Assembly: GCA_050117315.1 (NCBI GenBank)
Contig: JASFMY010000041.1
Location: 1 to 46,371, forward strand
Direction: 5' to 3'
From: JANQIV01 sp050117315
GTDB lineage: Bacteria; Bacteroidota; Ignavibacteria; Ignavibacteriales; Melioribacteraceae
Length of the DNA: 46,371 nucleotides
Below are positions 15,748-24,362 of the stretch, one piece after another. The position numbers were made by a program, and so were the translations under genes. Under the pieces are notes generated by a model, which saw only the letters and a program-made list of their open reading frames with translations, had not been told where the DNA came from and made no database searches. Position 1 is the first letter of the stretch. Every line of letters starts with the position of its first letter.

Positions 15748-18060
15748 ATGTCACTGAAAGAACTTTGTTTAAATTTAGCCTTTGCAAATAGCGAAAAAGA
15801 AATTATTGATATTTTACAGCAAGAAGGATATTGGGGAAATGAGAATAATTGGTCTTTTTTTGGTAATAAGGAAAACAATTGGGGGGATATAGGTAACCAA
15901 CAAAGTGAGGCTGATGGGGCACTGGTTGAAAAATTGATAAATTCTGTTGACGCAGTACTTATGTTAGAAAATTCTATTAGGAAGCACACTGTAAAAAAAT
16001 ACCAAAAACCTAATAGTATAAAAGAAGCCCTAGAAAAATTTTTTAATATTTATGAAGGAAAACTATCAAACATATCGGCCCCAGAAAGAACTGCACTGGC
16101 CAACAAAATTTCTCTAGTAGCAACTGGAACTAAATCTAAACCGTGTTACTCTATAATTGATTTTGGGGAAGGTCAATCACCTGCAAAAATGCCAACTACA
16201 CTATTATCTCTAGGGGAATCGAATAAACTTAGGGTCCCTTTTGTACAGGGGAAATATAATATGGGTGGGACAGGAATTCTTAGATTTTGTGGTTACAATA
16301 ATTTTGAATTTATCCTTTCAAAAAGAAATCCACTGATAGCTCAAAACGATTTGGATGACACAAAAGATTTTTGGACATTTACTATTACTAGAAGAATAAA
16401 TCCAGAAAAGAGTGTTAGGAGTTCAATTTATAAATACCTTATAATTGACAAAAAAATTCCTTCATTTCAAGCAGATTCACTTCCTTTGCTCCCAAATAAA
16501 TTTCCAGACGAAACAGGAAAAAACTTCTATGGAGGTACTTTTATCAAATTGTACGAATACGATATTGGCTCCTTAAAAACTTTAATAACATTAAATATGA
16601 ACTACCGTCTTTCTTTATTATTACCTCAATTAGCACTTCCTATCAGATTATATGAAAGAAGAAAAGGTTTTATTGCAAATACGTACGAGACAACACTTTC
16701 TGGATTAGAGGTTAGATTAGAAGAAGATAAATCAAACAATATTGAGGAAAAATATAGAGCTTCTGGTGAGATTACAGTGTTAGGACAAAAACTAAAATAT
16801 TCTATTTTCCCTTTTAAGAAAAAGAAAATAGAGAACTATACAAATAATGAAGGCATAATATTTACAATAAACGGACAGACTCATGGGAGTTTGTCTAAAG
16901 CATTTTTTAAGAGAAAAAAAGTTGGTCTAGGTTATTTGGCTGATTCATTACTAGTAGTGGCTGATTGCTCAGAATTTTCGGGAAGATCTAGAGAATATCT
17001 GTTTAAGAATGATAGAGAGACGTTAATCTCCTGTAAACTTAAGCGAGAAATAGAAAGAGCTCTAGAAGATGAGCTAAAAAATCATAAAGGGTTAAGACTC
17101 CTACAAGAAGAAAGAAGGAGAGAAGAAATAGAAAACAAGTTGGAAGACGCAAAACCATTAGCTGATATTCTAAAAAAATCTCCAACACTTTCAAAGTTAT
17201 TATTGCAGGGATTAAGATTATCCAATCCATTCAAATCAAAATTAGCTGATTCAAAAACCAATTATGAAGGAAAAAAATTCCCCACTTTTTTTACATTAGT
17301 AAAAAAGTACGGATTAACAAATCCAAAAGAAGCTCAACACAATAAACGATTTAGAATACAATACGAAACTGATGTAGCAAATGATTATTTTGAAAGAAGT
17401 AAGGACCCTGGAACGATGGAGCTTTATTTAAATGATAAAAAAGTAGAGAACACCGGAATAAATTGTTGGAATGGATTTGCTAATTTAACAGTAAGGTTAG
17501 ATTTACATAAGATTAATGAAGTTCTGCATTTTAAGAGTAAAGTTTTCGACATTCAAAATTCGGCAATCCCATTTGAAGAAGAATTTTTTGTAAAAGTTGT
17601 CCCGCAATCGAAAAATGGAAATGGAAACCGAAAACCTCCACCAGGAGATAAAGATGGTAATGAAAATAATATGCTAGATAAGCTAGCATTACCTAATATT
17701 ATTTGTGTAAGAAAATCAGATTGGGAAGAACATGGTTTCAATGAATATAGTTCTGTTAAGGTAGTTTCTACTGGTAACAACCATTATGATTTTTTTATAA
17801 ATTTAGATAACATTCATTTGCTAACCGAATTAAAGTATTGTAATCCTGACGAAATTGAATTATTAGAAGCTCGTTACAAGTATGGAATGACTTTAATTTC
17901 GATAGCACTATTGAATGAAGAAAATAATTTGAATAAGGATGATGATGATATTTATGATAGAATATCAAACTTCACTCAAAGAATTTCACCTGTACTATTG
18001 CCTATGATAACATCTTTAGGAGACTTAAAAATTGAAGAATTTGAAGAGGCATCCTATTAA
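15748..18060 (+). CDS. GHKL-type ATPase (MutL/Hsp90/MORC-like) of unknown system
   Basis: A 770-residue cytoplasmic protein with a Bergerat-fold ATPase at its N-terminus. The N-box is EKLINSVDA (Glu61, Asn65, Asp68). The G1 box is IIDFGEGQ (Asp138-Gly142). The lid/G2 region is GKYNMGGTGI (168-177), and G3 is GGTFIKL (262-268). After the ATPase come a transducer-like segment and the stretch LLVVADCSEFSGRSREYLF. A charged coiled-coil follows (about 430-475, ELKNHKGLRLLQEERRREE). A beta-rich C-terminal half contains a Pro/Gly/Asn-rich linker (NGNGNRKPPPGDKDGNENN). It lacks the histidine-kinase H-box, MutL endonuclease motifs and Hsp90 C-terminal features. Codon choice is more AT-rich than the neighbours, which suggests transfer. 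Stand-alone GHKL ATPases with small partners are common in phage-defence islands; that role is inferred. Confidence 0.85.
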   Translation: MSLKELCLNLAFANSEKEIIDILQQEGYWGNENNWSFFGNKENNWGDIGNQQSEADGALVEKLINSVDAVLMLENSIRKHTVKKYQKPNSIKEALEKFFNIYEGKLSNISAPERTALANKISLVATGTKSKPCYSIIDFGEGQSPAKMPTTLLSLGESNKLRVPFVQGKYNMGGTGILRFCGYNNFEFILSKRNPLIAQNDLDDTKDFWTFTITRRINPEKSVRSSIYKYLIIDKKIPSFQADSLPLLPNKFPDETGKNFYGGTFIKLYEYDIGSLKTLITLNMNYRLSLLLPQLALPIRLYERRKGFIANTYETTLSGLEVRLEEDKSNNIEEKYRASGEITVLGQKLKYSIFPFKKKKIENYTNNEGIIFTINGQTHGSLSKAFFKRKKVGLGYLADSLLVVADCSEFSGRSREYLFKNDRETLISCKLKREIERALEDELKNHKGLRLLQEERRREEIENKLEDAKPLADILKKSPTLSKLLLQGLRLSNPFKSKLADSKTNYEGKKFPTFFTLVKKYGLTNPKEAQHNKRFRIQYETDVANDYFERSKDPGTMELYLNDKKVENTGINCWNGFANLTVRLDLHKINEVLHFKSKVFDIQNSAIPFEEEFFVKVVPQSKNGNGNRKPPPGDKDGNENNMLDKLALPNIICVRKSDWEEHGFNEYSSVKVVSTGNNHYDFFINLDNIHLLTELKYCNPDEIELLEARYKYGMTLISIALLNEENNLNKDDDDIYDRISNFTQRISPVLLPMITSLGDLKIEEFEEASY

Positions 18061-18501
18061 TAATTTACAAATTATTTCCTAATCGGAGTCCGGCATGACA
18101 AAAGAAAATACTGAGAGCCAATAGCTGACAGGTAAGAGCTACCCCACAAACTGGATTGCATAATATGTACTAATCACAATTTAATCTGACTTCTCCTTCT
18201 GTTAATTTATAATTTATCTCTTTTTATATCAGCAGCATTATCATCCATTCAAACAAATTATTTCTGCTGCTATTTTCTTCCTTTTGCAGAAGGAAGAATA
18301 GACAAAATTTTTCGACCTATAAAATAAATTATATAGAAAATTAGAGGTTACCGGGATAAGCTGTCGTTTCTTAAAATGTATGGACTTCCAATACCAACTT
18401 AATAGAGATTAAATTTACTTTTTTATTAAATTTGTAATACCCTTTCACCATAATTAGTAGAAATTAAATTTTAGTTACTCGCAAATAAAATAGGTTTTGA
18501 C
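18061..18501. other. Non-coding region after the GHKL module
   Basis: About 440 bp without a gene. It contains the right flank repeat (18111-18131) and a hairpin TTCTTCCTT (18275-18283)/AAGGAAGAA (18290-18298). A weaker AGCAGCA/TGCTGCT inverted repeat lies around 18230-18270. The hairpins may act as terminators for the ATPase operon, though they stand over 200 bp from its stop. The last 100 bp should hold the promoter of the next gene. Confidence 0.4.
18111..18131 (-). repeat. Right flanking inverted repeat of the GHKL module
   Basis: Reads CTGAGAGCC...AGCTGACAG on the plus strand, the imperfect reverse complement of 15188-15208. Confidence 0.5.
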
Positions 18502-19170
18502 ATGAAAAAAATCATCTTATTATTTATTGTTCTTTCTTCTTTTCCTTCATTTGCACAATCAAATAATTTATTGCTGTTTGGCGGTTTAGGTTCCATGGAA
18601 TTTAATGATCAATACGTTTATGAACAATATAACAAAAAGTATGGACTTGATAAAAAGATATACTCTGTAGGTCTTATGTTCAAAAGGGATATTAATTTTT
18701 TACCTTTTGTTAACCAGGTGGGATTAACATTTCAATACTTTCCCAAAAATTATTACAAAGAAAATATTCCTGTAACAACTGTAGATTTCCCGGACGGAAA
18801 CGGGCAATATGAAGAACATACTTTCGATATAAATGTTTATACGCTTGGATTTATTTTTTTACATAAATACCAATTTGATGAACGTATTTCAATTTTGGTA
18901 GGACCAACAATTGGATATGGAATTTATGCAAATAAAATTGCTTTCGGCAGTACCGAAGATACAGAAAATTATGACGGAGTTTATTATAATTTTTCGGCTA
19001 ATCTGGAAGTAAAATTTTTCAAGAATTATTTTATAAGTGTCTCAACATGCTATGAATACTTTAATCCTGATGTCACTTCCTATAATGCTAGTACAGGCGC
19101 CACACATACTTTTCAAATGGACAAAATAGACGGTTTAAAAGGGAAGATTGGAATGGGAATTTATTTTTGA
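18502..19170 (+). CDS. Secreted beta-barrel-like protein, function unknown
   Basis: A 222-residue exported protein with a clear signal peptide (MKKIILLFIVLSSFPSFAQ). The mature part is rich in alternating aromatic strands (LLLFGGLGSMEF, YSVGLMFKRDI, VGLTFQYFPK, ILVGPTIGYGIY, ISVSTCYEYF) and ends GIYF, with a C-terminal aromatic residue. This is the pattern of a small outer-membrane beta-barrel of the OmpW/porin-like type. No named family is recognised. It is a single gene between non-coding stretches; the next gene starts 104 nt later. Confidence 0.7.
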   Translation: MKKIILLFIVLSSFPSFAQSNNLLLFGGLGSMEFNDQYVYEQYNKKYGLDKKIYSVGLMFKRDINFLPFVNQVGLTFQYFPKNYYKENIPVTTVDFPDGNGQYEEHTFDINVYTLGFIFLHKYQFDERISILVGPTIGYGIYANKIAFGSTEDTENYDGVYYNFSANLEVKFFKNYFISVSTCYEYFNPDVTSYNASTGATHTFQMDKIDGLKGKIGMGIYF

Positions 19171-19274
19171 GAAATATTTATAAAGTTGGATAAGTCTGTT
19201 TTATTAATTTATTAATGAAATATTGTTAATATTTCTTCGACTTTCTTGGTAGTAAATAATTAAGAGTTCTTGAT

Positions 19275-20024
19275 ATGGAAAAAACGTACGAACTTCAGCG
19301 GGAAAAAGAATTTTCAATCACTTCTTATAATGCAGATTTTGAAGGTAAAGCTACACTGCCGTCATTTATGCAGTTTTTGCAGGAAATAGCATGGGAACAC
19401 GCCGAACACCTGGATTTAGGCTTTTCACATTTGACGGAACAAAATGTACTCTGGGTGCTTGCCAGGCTTAAAATTAAAGTGAATGAATTTCCCAACTGGC
19501 AGAACGTTGTAAAAGTAAAAACATGGGCTGCAGGGAAAGATAACCTTTTCTGGTACCGCGATTTTAAAATTTTCGATTCAAATGGTAACGTGCTTGCAAA
19601 AGCCACAACTTCATGGATAATTATCAATATAGAAACACGCAGGCCTCAAAGGGCTGATAAAATGTTCCGCGTTGCGATTGATGTTGACGAAAGAGTTTTT
19701 GACGAAAAGCTCGGTAAGCTGCCGCCTCTTAATTGTACTGATATTAAATATCAGAAAGTAGTAGGTTACAGCGACCTCGATTTAAACGATCATGTAAATA
19801 ATGTTAAATATATTGAATGGATTTTAGACAGCTACCCATTAAACTTCTTTAAAGAAAATAAAATTGACACTGTTGAAGTGAATTATTTAGCAGAAGCAAT
19901 GTACGGCGATAAGATTTTAGTAAACAGTGCCTGCGAAGGTTTGACTCATTTACACAGCGTTAAAAGGGAAACAGATAAAAAAGAATTGTTAAAAGCAAAA
20001 ATTGATTGGGTAAAAAGGAGTTAA
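19275..20024 (+). CDS. Acyl-ACP thioesterase
   Basis: A 249-residue double-hotdog protein of the acyl-ACP thioesterase family (FatA/FatB-like bacterial branch), which releases free fatty acids from acyl carrier protein in the cytoplasm. The first hotdog covers about residues 5-130 (helix FMQFLQEIAWEHAEHLDLG, then NVLWVLARLKI and ATTSWIIINIETRRPQR). The second covers about 150-249 and carries the conserved active-site stretch DLDLNDHVNNVKYIEW (Asn171, His173), found in most members. It is followed by the DinB-like gene, which begins two bases after its stop. Confidence 0.9.
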   Translation: MEKTYELQREKEFSITSYNADFEGKATLPSFMQFLQEIAWEHAEHLDLGFSHLTEQNVLWVLARLKIKVNEFPNWQNVVKVKTWAAGKDNLFWYRDFKIFDSNGNVLAKATTSWIIINIETRRPQRADKMFRVAIDVDERVFDEKLGKLPPLNCTDIKYQKVVGYSDLDLNDHVNNVKYIEWILDSYPLNFFKENKIDTVEVNYLAEAMYGDKILVNSACEGLTHLHSVKRETDKKELLKAKIDWVKRS

Positions 20025-20026
20025 AA

Positions 20027-20500
20027 ATGGACAGTGATAATATCACAAGAAGTTTGTTAAAACAGTTTCTGTTAGAATCAAAGGCTCATGCAACATTTGA
20101 ACAAGCAGTTGATAACTTCCCGATCGAATATATTAATAAAAAAGTTGATGGAATAGAATACTCCGCATGGCAGCTTGTTGAGCATATCGGGATATCTTTA
20201 ATGGACATATACGAATTTACGGTTGATGAGAATTTCAAATCGCCCGATTGGCCGGAAGGTTATTGGCCTGATCCGGATGAAAAGGCTGATAAAGAAAAAT
20301 GGGATAACTCGATTAATCAAATAAAAGATTACCATGCTAAATTAATTAGACTGCTTGATGATAATAAAACCGACCTCTATTCGGATTTACCTCACGCAAA
20401 AGGTTATAATATACTTCGCGAAGTTATACTTGTAATAGACCATAATGCATATCATGTCGGTCAACTGGTATTATTAAGAAAACTTTTAGGAATTTGGTAG
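20027..20500 (+). CDS. DinB-like (DinB/YfiT superfamily) protein
   Basis: A 157-residue helical protein with the DinB-like histidine pattern: SAWQLVEHIGISLMDIYEF near residue 45-63 and VILVIDHNAYHVGQLVLLRK near the end, supplying the three expected metal-ligand histidines. The ATG at 20027 was preferred over an in-frame ATG at 20006: it has a well-spaced AAGGAG and does not overlap the thioesterase gene. It is co-transcribed with the thioesterase and followed by an Old Yellow Enzyme remnant. The substrate is unknown. Confidence 0.85.
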   Translation: MDSDNITRSLLKQFLLESKAHATFEQAVDNFPIEYINKKVDGIEYSAWQLVEHIGISLMDIYEFTVDENFKSPDWPEGYWPDPDEKADKEKWDNSINQIKDYHAKLIRLLDDNKTDLYSDLPHAKGYNILREVILVIDHNAYHVGQLVLLRKLLGIW

Positions 20501-20512
20501 AAAGGAAATTTT

Positions 20513-20723
20513 ATGACGGCTCAACCTCTTCTCAAAAAATTAAAGCTAAACGACATTACATTAAAGAACAGAATTATTATGGTGCCGTGCGGATAACCCG
20601 GGTAAAGCTCCGACCGAACTGCACGTTGAATACTATAAACAAAGGGCTTCGGCCGGGTTAATAATTACCGAAGGTTCACAAGTATCCGAAAAGGCTGACA
20701 TTTCGAACCCGTTTTGGGGGTGA
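20513..20723 (+). pseudogene. Old Yellow Enzyme (NADH:flavin oxidoreductase) remnant
   Basis: A good ribosome site (AAAGGAA) and ATG at 20513 start MTAQPLLKKLKLNDITLKNR-IIMVPCG, the N-terminus of the OYE/NemA alkene-reductase family, then a stop. The next frame continues with NPGKAPTELHVEYYKQRASA and GLIITEGSQVSEKADISNP before a TGA at 20721. This matches the family order (LKNRIVMAPM, then YYxQRASAGLIITEG) with a short deletion and frameshift between. The remaining 300 or so residues are absent; a degenerate repeat begins just after. Confidence 0.8.
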
Positions 20724-20735
20724 GAAATCTTTCAA

Positions 20736-20820
20736 TTAGAGGATGATTTTAAAGATTTCTTCCTCCGGTCGAAACGACAAAATGTTTAGATATTTTATTT
20801 TGCAGAAACTCTACTAATGT
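20736..20820. repeat. Degenerate interspersed repeat, copy 2
   Basis: Shares AAAGATTTCT, GACAAAA, TTTAGATAT and TTTTGCAGAAACTCTA with 127-216 in the same order. It abuts the point where the OYE remnant stops, so it may mark the deletion junction. Confidence 0.45.
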
Positions 20821-21465
20821 GGGTGGTGGATAAATGTAAGGGATATGAAGAAAAACTAACGAAAGAAGTAATAAAGTTTTTAAAAAAATAGAAGAATACT
20901 ATAAAGATAAGCGGAAAATAAAGCTCATGGTAGATATTATGAGAGATTTAAGGATTTTAGAGATGCTGTGTTGGGATTTTTTGAAAATACAGAGAATATG
21001 AAAAAGCAATTATGGCAAAACCATGCCTGTGGTAGAACGTTTTATCGGTAACAAACTACACCTTTTAGTTTCCTACTAATTCCCCCAAATTCATTTCGGG
21101 TCGTGTATAAGTATTTTCTAAACTGACTGTAAAGTTTTTTCATTTTATACCTGAATTCAGGTCTCAAAGAGTCAAATTAGTAGTGTTCCGATTTTATTTT
21201 ACACCCATTTTAGTATTACTGCATCTGTTTTATATTAAGCATTTTAAAACAAAATTTATAGTAAAAATAGAATCAGTTAACTATAAATTTCCCCAAAAAG
21301 GAAATGAGATGTTGATATTTAAGCGAGAATAAAGATCCCATTATTACAAAAATTGTACAACCCGGCTTATTGCTGTTTGGTGGGTTTTATTTAAAATCTT
21401 TTTTGTAGTACTTATTTCACAATATCCGTGATACACGCAATACGTATGTTGGGGCGTTTATGCAA

Positions 21466-21479
21466 TTGCCCCGCCCCTT
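21466..21479. repeat. 14-bp perfect inverted repeat flanking a pseudogene (partner at 22397-22410)
   Basis: TTGCCCCGCCCCTT here and AAGGGGCGGGGCAA at 22397-22410 are exact reverse complements. They are GC-rich islands in AT-rich DNA and lie just outside the two ends of the metallopeptidase pseudogene. Confidence 0.6.
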
Positions 21480-21484
21480 GTGAG

Positions 21485-22300
21485 AATGAAATATTTTGTA
21501 AAAATATCTATACTTTCATTATTGGTTTTATCATCTATAGCTTTTTATTTGGGAAACTGTTTCCATACTCCCCTGTAATTGTAGGTTTTACAAAAAACGA
21601 ACTATCAAACACTGTTATTTATATTCAAAAAGGAGCTGAATACAGGGATTTAAAAACAATTAACGACCTAATTCCATTTGTTGAAAAATTTCATGAATTA
21701 AAATTTATAAAAAAACAAGATTATTTATTTTTAAGGATACAAGAAGTTTTTATCAACGCTCAATTGCCAAAACAAGAGCTGCCACTTATTACAATGGTGA
21801 TATAGTTATATCTCCGTGGGCATTAAAAAAAGCTGAATTAGACATTTACCTGAAACACGAATTGTCACACTCTTAGCTCCATCAGCATTCAGGAATTATA
21901 AGGGCCTCTCAATATCCCAAATGGTTGCTTAAGAAGACTTGGTTAAGCTTGTTGTGAAATCCAGAATTAATTTAATATATACATGTTGCAAATTGGTTTT
22001 GGTATTTTGTTTTTTTTAGAACTCACCTAAATCCTCTCTTAAAAAGAGAGGATTTTACGGCAAAATCCCAAAACCAATTTGGCTTGTGTATATACTGAAT
22101 TTGCCTGTATTGTAGATTATCTTATAAAACAATATGGTAAAGAAAAATTTTTATCTTATATGAAGGAACTCACTGATGGAAATGAACACGACAGCGTGTT
22201 TAAAAGAATTTACAATATTGAATTCAATAAATGTATTCATGATTTTAGAGAATCAAAAGTAGCAAGAATAGGAATTGTGCGGCAAACAATTGACCGCAAA
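21485..22300 (+). pseudogene. Metallopeptidase (HExxH, peptidase-MA-like) split by a MITE
   Basis: The original protein can be pieced together from several frames. The N-terminus from ATG 21485 has a hydrophobic signal (KISILSLLVLSSIAFYLG). After a frameshift come GFTKNELSNTVIYIQKGAEY and VEKFHELKFIKKQDYL. After a second shift comes GDIVISPWALKKAELDIYL-KHELSHS with a metalloprotease-like HELSH motif, then an in-frame TAG and YPKWLL. The MITE at 21976-22094 follows. Beyond it is the C-terminal part (EFACIVDYLIKQYGKEKFL, then FNKCIHDF), as expected after the zinc helix of peptidase-MA-type proteins. Two frameshifts, a stop and the insertion make it dead. The frame starting at 22079 is only its C-terminal piece. 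Confidence 0.7.
21976..22094 (+). mobile_element. Palindromic MITE-like element, copy 1
   Basis: About 119 bp with terminal inverted repeats: CAAATTGGTTTTGG near the left end and CCAAAACCAATTTGG near the right. The extensions TATAC (left) and GTATA (right) also pair. The interior holds a second hairpin, ATCCTCTCTT/AAGAGAGGAT (about 22031-22052). It has no coding capacity and interrupts the metallopeptidase pseudogene. A second copy lies at 44643-44766 with the interior reversed. Confidence 0.8.
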
Positions 22301-22396
22301 AAGCTGCACTTGATGAGCAATACATATATTTTTTGTAAAATATTAATATGTTGAAAGACGCAAGATCAACATCCATTTTTTCCTTGAAATCAAAAG

Positions 22397-22410
22397 AAGG
22401 GGCGGGGCAA
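22397..22410. repeat. 14-bp perfect inverted repeat (partner at 21466-21479)
   Basis: AAGGGGCGGGGCAA, exact reverse complement of the copy at 21466-21479. It stands about 100 bp after the last coding remnant of the metallopeptidase pseudogene. Confidence 0.6.
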
Positions 22411-22450
22411 CAGCATATTCATCATGGGTTACAGAAAAACTCCACAACTT

Positions 22451-22512
22451 CCCATAACAGCGAATATGCGGTTTCGCTTCGTTAACTTCACATATTCGCG
22501 GAACGTTATGGG
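22451..22512 (+). other. attC-like imperfect palindrome A (possible integron cassette site)
   Basis: A 62-bp two-part palindrome. The outer arms are CCCATAAC (22451-22458) and GTTATGGG (22505-22512). The inner arms are GCGAATATG (22460-22468) and CATATTCGC (22491-22499), around a loop of about 22 nt, with unequal spacers (1 and 5 nt). AAC at the end of the left outer arm and GTT at the start of the right one are the invariant triplets of integron attC sites, and the length is near 60 bp. The next gene starts 43 nt later, as in a cassette. R' departs from the GTTRRRY consensus (GTTATGG), so the call is tentative. Confidence 0.5.
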
Positions 22513-22547
22513 CAAAAAAACATCAGCAAACTCAAAAGGATACAATA

Positions 22548-24266
22548 ATGAAAAATATTCGAATTATTTTGATTTGTCTTTTCTTTCTCAGTTCACTTAA
22601 CATATTTGCGCAATCAGCGGGAAAGACAGTAATATTATCAGACTCACTCGATTCATATTATCCCTTGGCACTTGGAATCTCAAATGCTGAAAATATTGAG
22701 CTTATTCAAGAACCGAATCAAATTAACTTATTGAATCCTGATTTTATATTATGGGTTGCTTCTCCAAAAAAATTAACCGAAAAAAAATTAGTTGAATTTG
22801 CCCGGTTACAAATTGAAAAACAGATTAATCTTCCAATTGGAATAATAAGTGGCAAAAACATTAACGATGCCCGGTACTTGTGGGAGAATAGGAACTTTAG
22901 GCCTAGTGAACAATTTATAATATTTAACGGAACTAATAAGTCAAACCAGATCAAGCCTAAAATTCTAAGATACAGAAACAACGTTTTTGATACTCTTAGT
23001 TTAAATAAGTCGGATTTTATAACCGGATTAAAAAACTCTGAATACATTCAAGTCTCGTTACATGGTGCGGCTCGCTCCTGGTTTGATGAGCAAAGTCAAT
23101 TTGGACTAAAGTATAATGAATTACCCGTTTTGGAAAAATGCATAATCCAATCACATGCATGTAATAACTTTAGGCCTTGGGTTGAAAATTCAATAGCCTT
23201 AGAGTGTATTAACAAAGGTGCAATTGTGTTTTCAGGTTTTGTTTATCCTCCGATTTCGGGTAGTAAAATAGGTGAATATGACGGCTTAAATTTTAGATAC
23301 ACCTGGAATGAATTTCCGATTGGAATTATTGTTCAGTTACAAAATTCTGCTTCACTTAGAACATATGCCGGCTTTCCGCACTATTTCATGCTGGGTGACC
23401 CAAGGGTATGCTTTAATGGACATCCCCCTTATGAAATTTATCATGACAGTTTAGTAAAAAACGGAAGATTAATTAAACTCCGAAATGCAAAAATCGGATT
23501 TCTCCCGGTTAAAATAACTAACGGAGCGGATTACGAGTTTATCAACATTTCTAATAAAATAAAACATTCATCAAATGATCTGTTTTTTAATAAACATATT
23601 GAAAGTATAAATATTGGAGATGATAAATATGTTTTATTCGAGAATACCTCGGATGTAGTTAATATTGAGCTAAAAGAACCAGTACCTTTATTTTGGAAAG
23701 TAAAAGATACAGCATTGGATTTCATTGATACAATTATTGTCTCACATCAATATTCCGGTTTTAGTATTATTATCGGAGGATTGTTCCTGGTTTTAATTAT
23801 TGTCGGATTCATAAGAGGTAGAACAACAAAGCTAATTGCATTACGAAGTGTCGTTATTTCCTTATTGGGTATAATATTGATTGGTATTTTTTACCTAATT
23901 CGTTGGGATAGTATCAGTGTAACGAGTAAAGAAATGGACTTCAATGTTTTTTCATTTGTAATTGATTGGTTTCTTTTGTTTTCCGGGATATTGTTTTTTT
24001 TAAAGTCAAAATCACCATTTAATAAATTATGGGCATCAACTATTCCGTTTCTCGCAGCTTACTTATTTACTATTATTTCATTGATTTTAGCTTTCATAAA
24101 ACAGGTTTTGTTAAAAGGAAATGGAGGAATAGATATAATGAAATCCGGGTATCCCGGGAATATTATGTTGATTGAATCAATTCTGGGAACCCTAATATTT
24201 TTCATTATTTTAAGATTCATTGACAGGATAATAAAACAAAATGAGAAAAAGGTTTTCACCCCCTAA
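22548..24266 (+). CDS. Membrane-anchored gingipain/caspase-like (C25, clan CD) cysteine peptidase
   Basis: A 572-residue protein with a signal peptide (about 1-21), a caspase-fold-like ectodomain and five C-terminal TM helices (about 405-425, 432-450, 463-483, 490-515 and 535-560). The clan-CD dyad is visible: His172 in QVSLHGAARSW and Cys205 in IIQSHACNNF, followed by GAIVFSGF and then YFMLGDPRV at about 279-287. The LGDP motif is characteristic of C25 gingipain-like domains. No propeptide, T9SS sorting domain or Ig-like domain is present, so it is probably a fixed inner-membrane protease with its catalytic domain in the periplasm. It stands alone between two attC-like palindromes, like an integron cassette. 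The role (stress, toxin or defence) is not known. Confidence 0.78.
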   Translation: MKNIRIILICLFFLSSLNIFAQSAGKTVILSDSLDSYYPLALGISNAENIELIQEPNQINLLNPDFILWVASPKKLTEKKLVEFARLQIEKQINLPIGIISGKNINDARYLWENRNFRPSEQFIIFNGTNKSNQIKPKILRYRNNVFDTLSLNKSDFITGLKNSEYIQVSLHGAARSWFDEQSQFGLKYNELPVLEKCIIQSHACNNFRPWVENSIALECINKGAIVFSGFVYPPISGSKIGEYDGLNFRYTWNEFPIGIIVQLQNSASLRTYAGFPHYFMLGDPRVCFNGHPPYEIYHDSLVKNGRLIKLRNAKIGFLPVKITNGADYEFINISNKIKHSSNDLFFNKHIESINIGDDKYVLFENTSDVVNIELKEPVPLFWKVKDTALDFIDTIIVSHQYSGFSIIIGGLFLVLIIVGFIRGRTTKLIALRSVVISLLGIILIGIFYLIRWDSISVTSKEMDFNVFSFVIDWFLLFSGILFFLKSKSPFNKLWASTIPFLAAYLFTIISLILAFIKQVLLKGNGGIDIMKSGYPGNIMLIESILGTLIFFIILRFIDRIIKQNEKKVFTP

Positions 24267-24362
24267 CATGCTATATACGCCATGCGGGTGGTACACCAAA
24301 TTTGAACTTCAGTATTTCTCTACCGTGAAATCCCCACGGTGCATATAGCTGGCAGTTACCGG
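24261..24362 (+). other. attC-like imperfect palindrome B
   Basis: It starts at the stop codon of the peptidase gene: CCCTAAC (24261-24267), inner arm GCTATAT (24270-24276), a loop of about 66 nt, inner arm ATATAGC (24343-24349), then GTTACCGG (24355-24362). AAC and GTT triplets sit in the expected places, but the outer arms pair only over the TAAC/GTTA core. In a cassette array the right-hand core comes from the next cassette, which may explain the mismatch. The total length is about 100 bp. It could also be only a terminator-like inverted repeat. Confidence 0.4.

Larger units (their letters stand above)
20724..21484. other. Degenerate non-coding region, possible transposase debris
   Basis: It begins with the second copy of the degenerate repeat (20736-20820). 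The stretch 20945-21035 reads YERFKDFRDAVLGFFENTEN in one frame, which resembles the C-terminal part of IS630-like transposases, but it is too short to be sure. The rest (21060-21440) is AT-rich with no gene. A small hairpin GGGGC/GCCCC lies at about 21451-21473. Confidence 0.35.

Noticed and set aside
20945..21035. IS630-like transposase fragment
   Set aside because: The YERFKDFRDAVLGFF stretch is suggestive but too short and lacks any catalytic motif; it is mentioned only as possible debris.
22079..22354. Independent 91-residue gene
   Set aside because: It starts inside the MITE end and encodes the C-terminal part of the broken metallopeptidase, so it is listed within that pseudogene.
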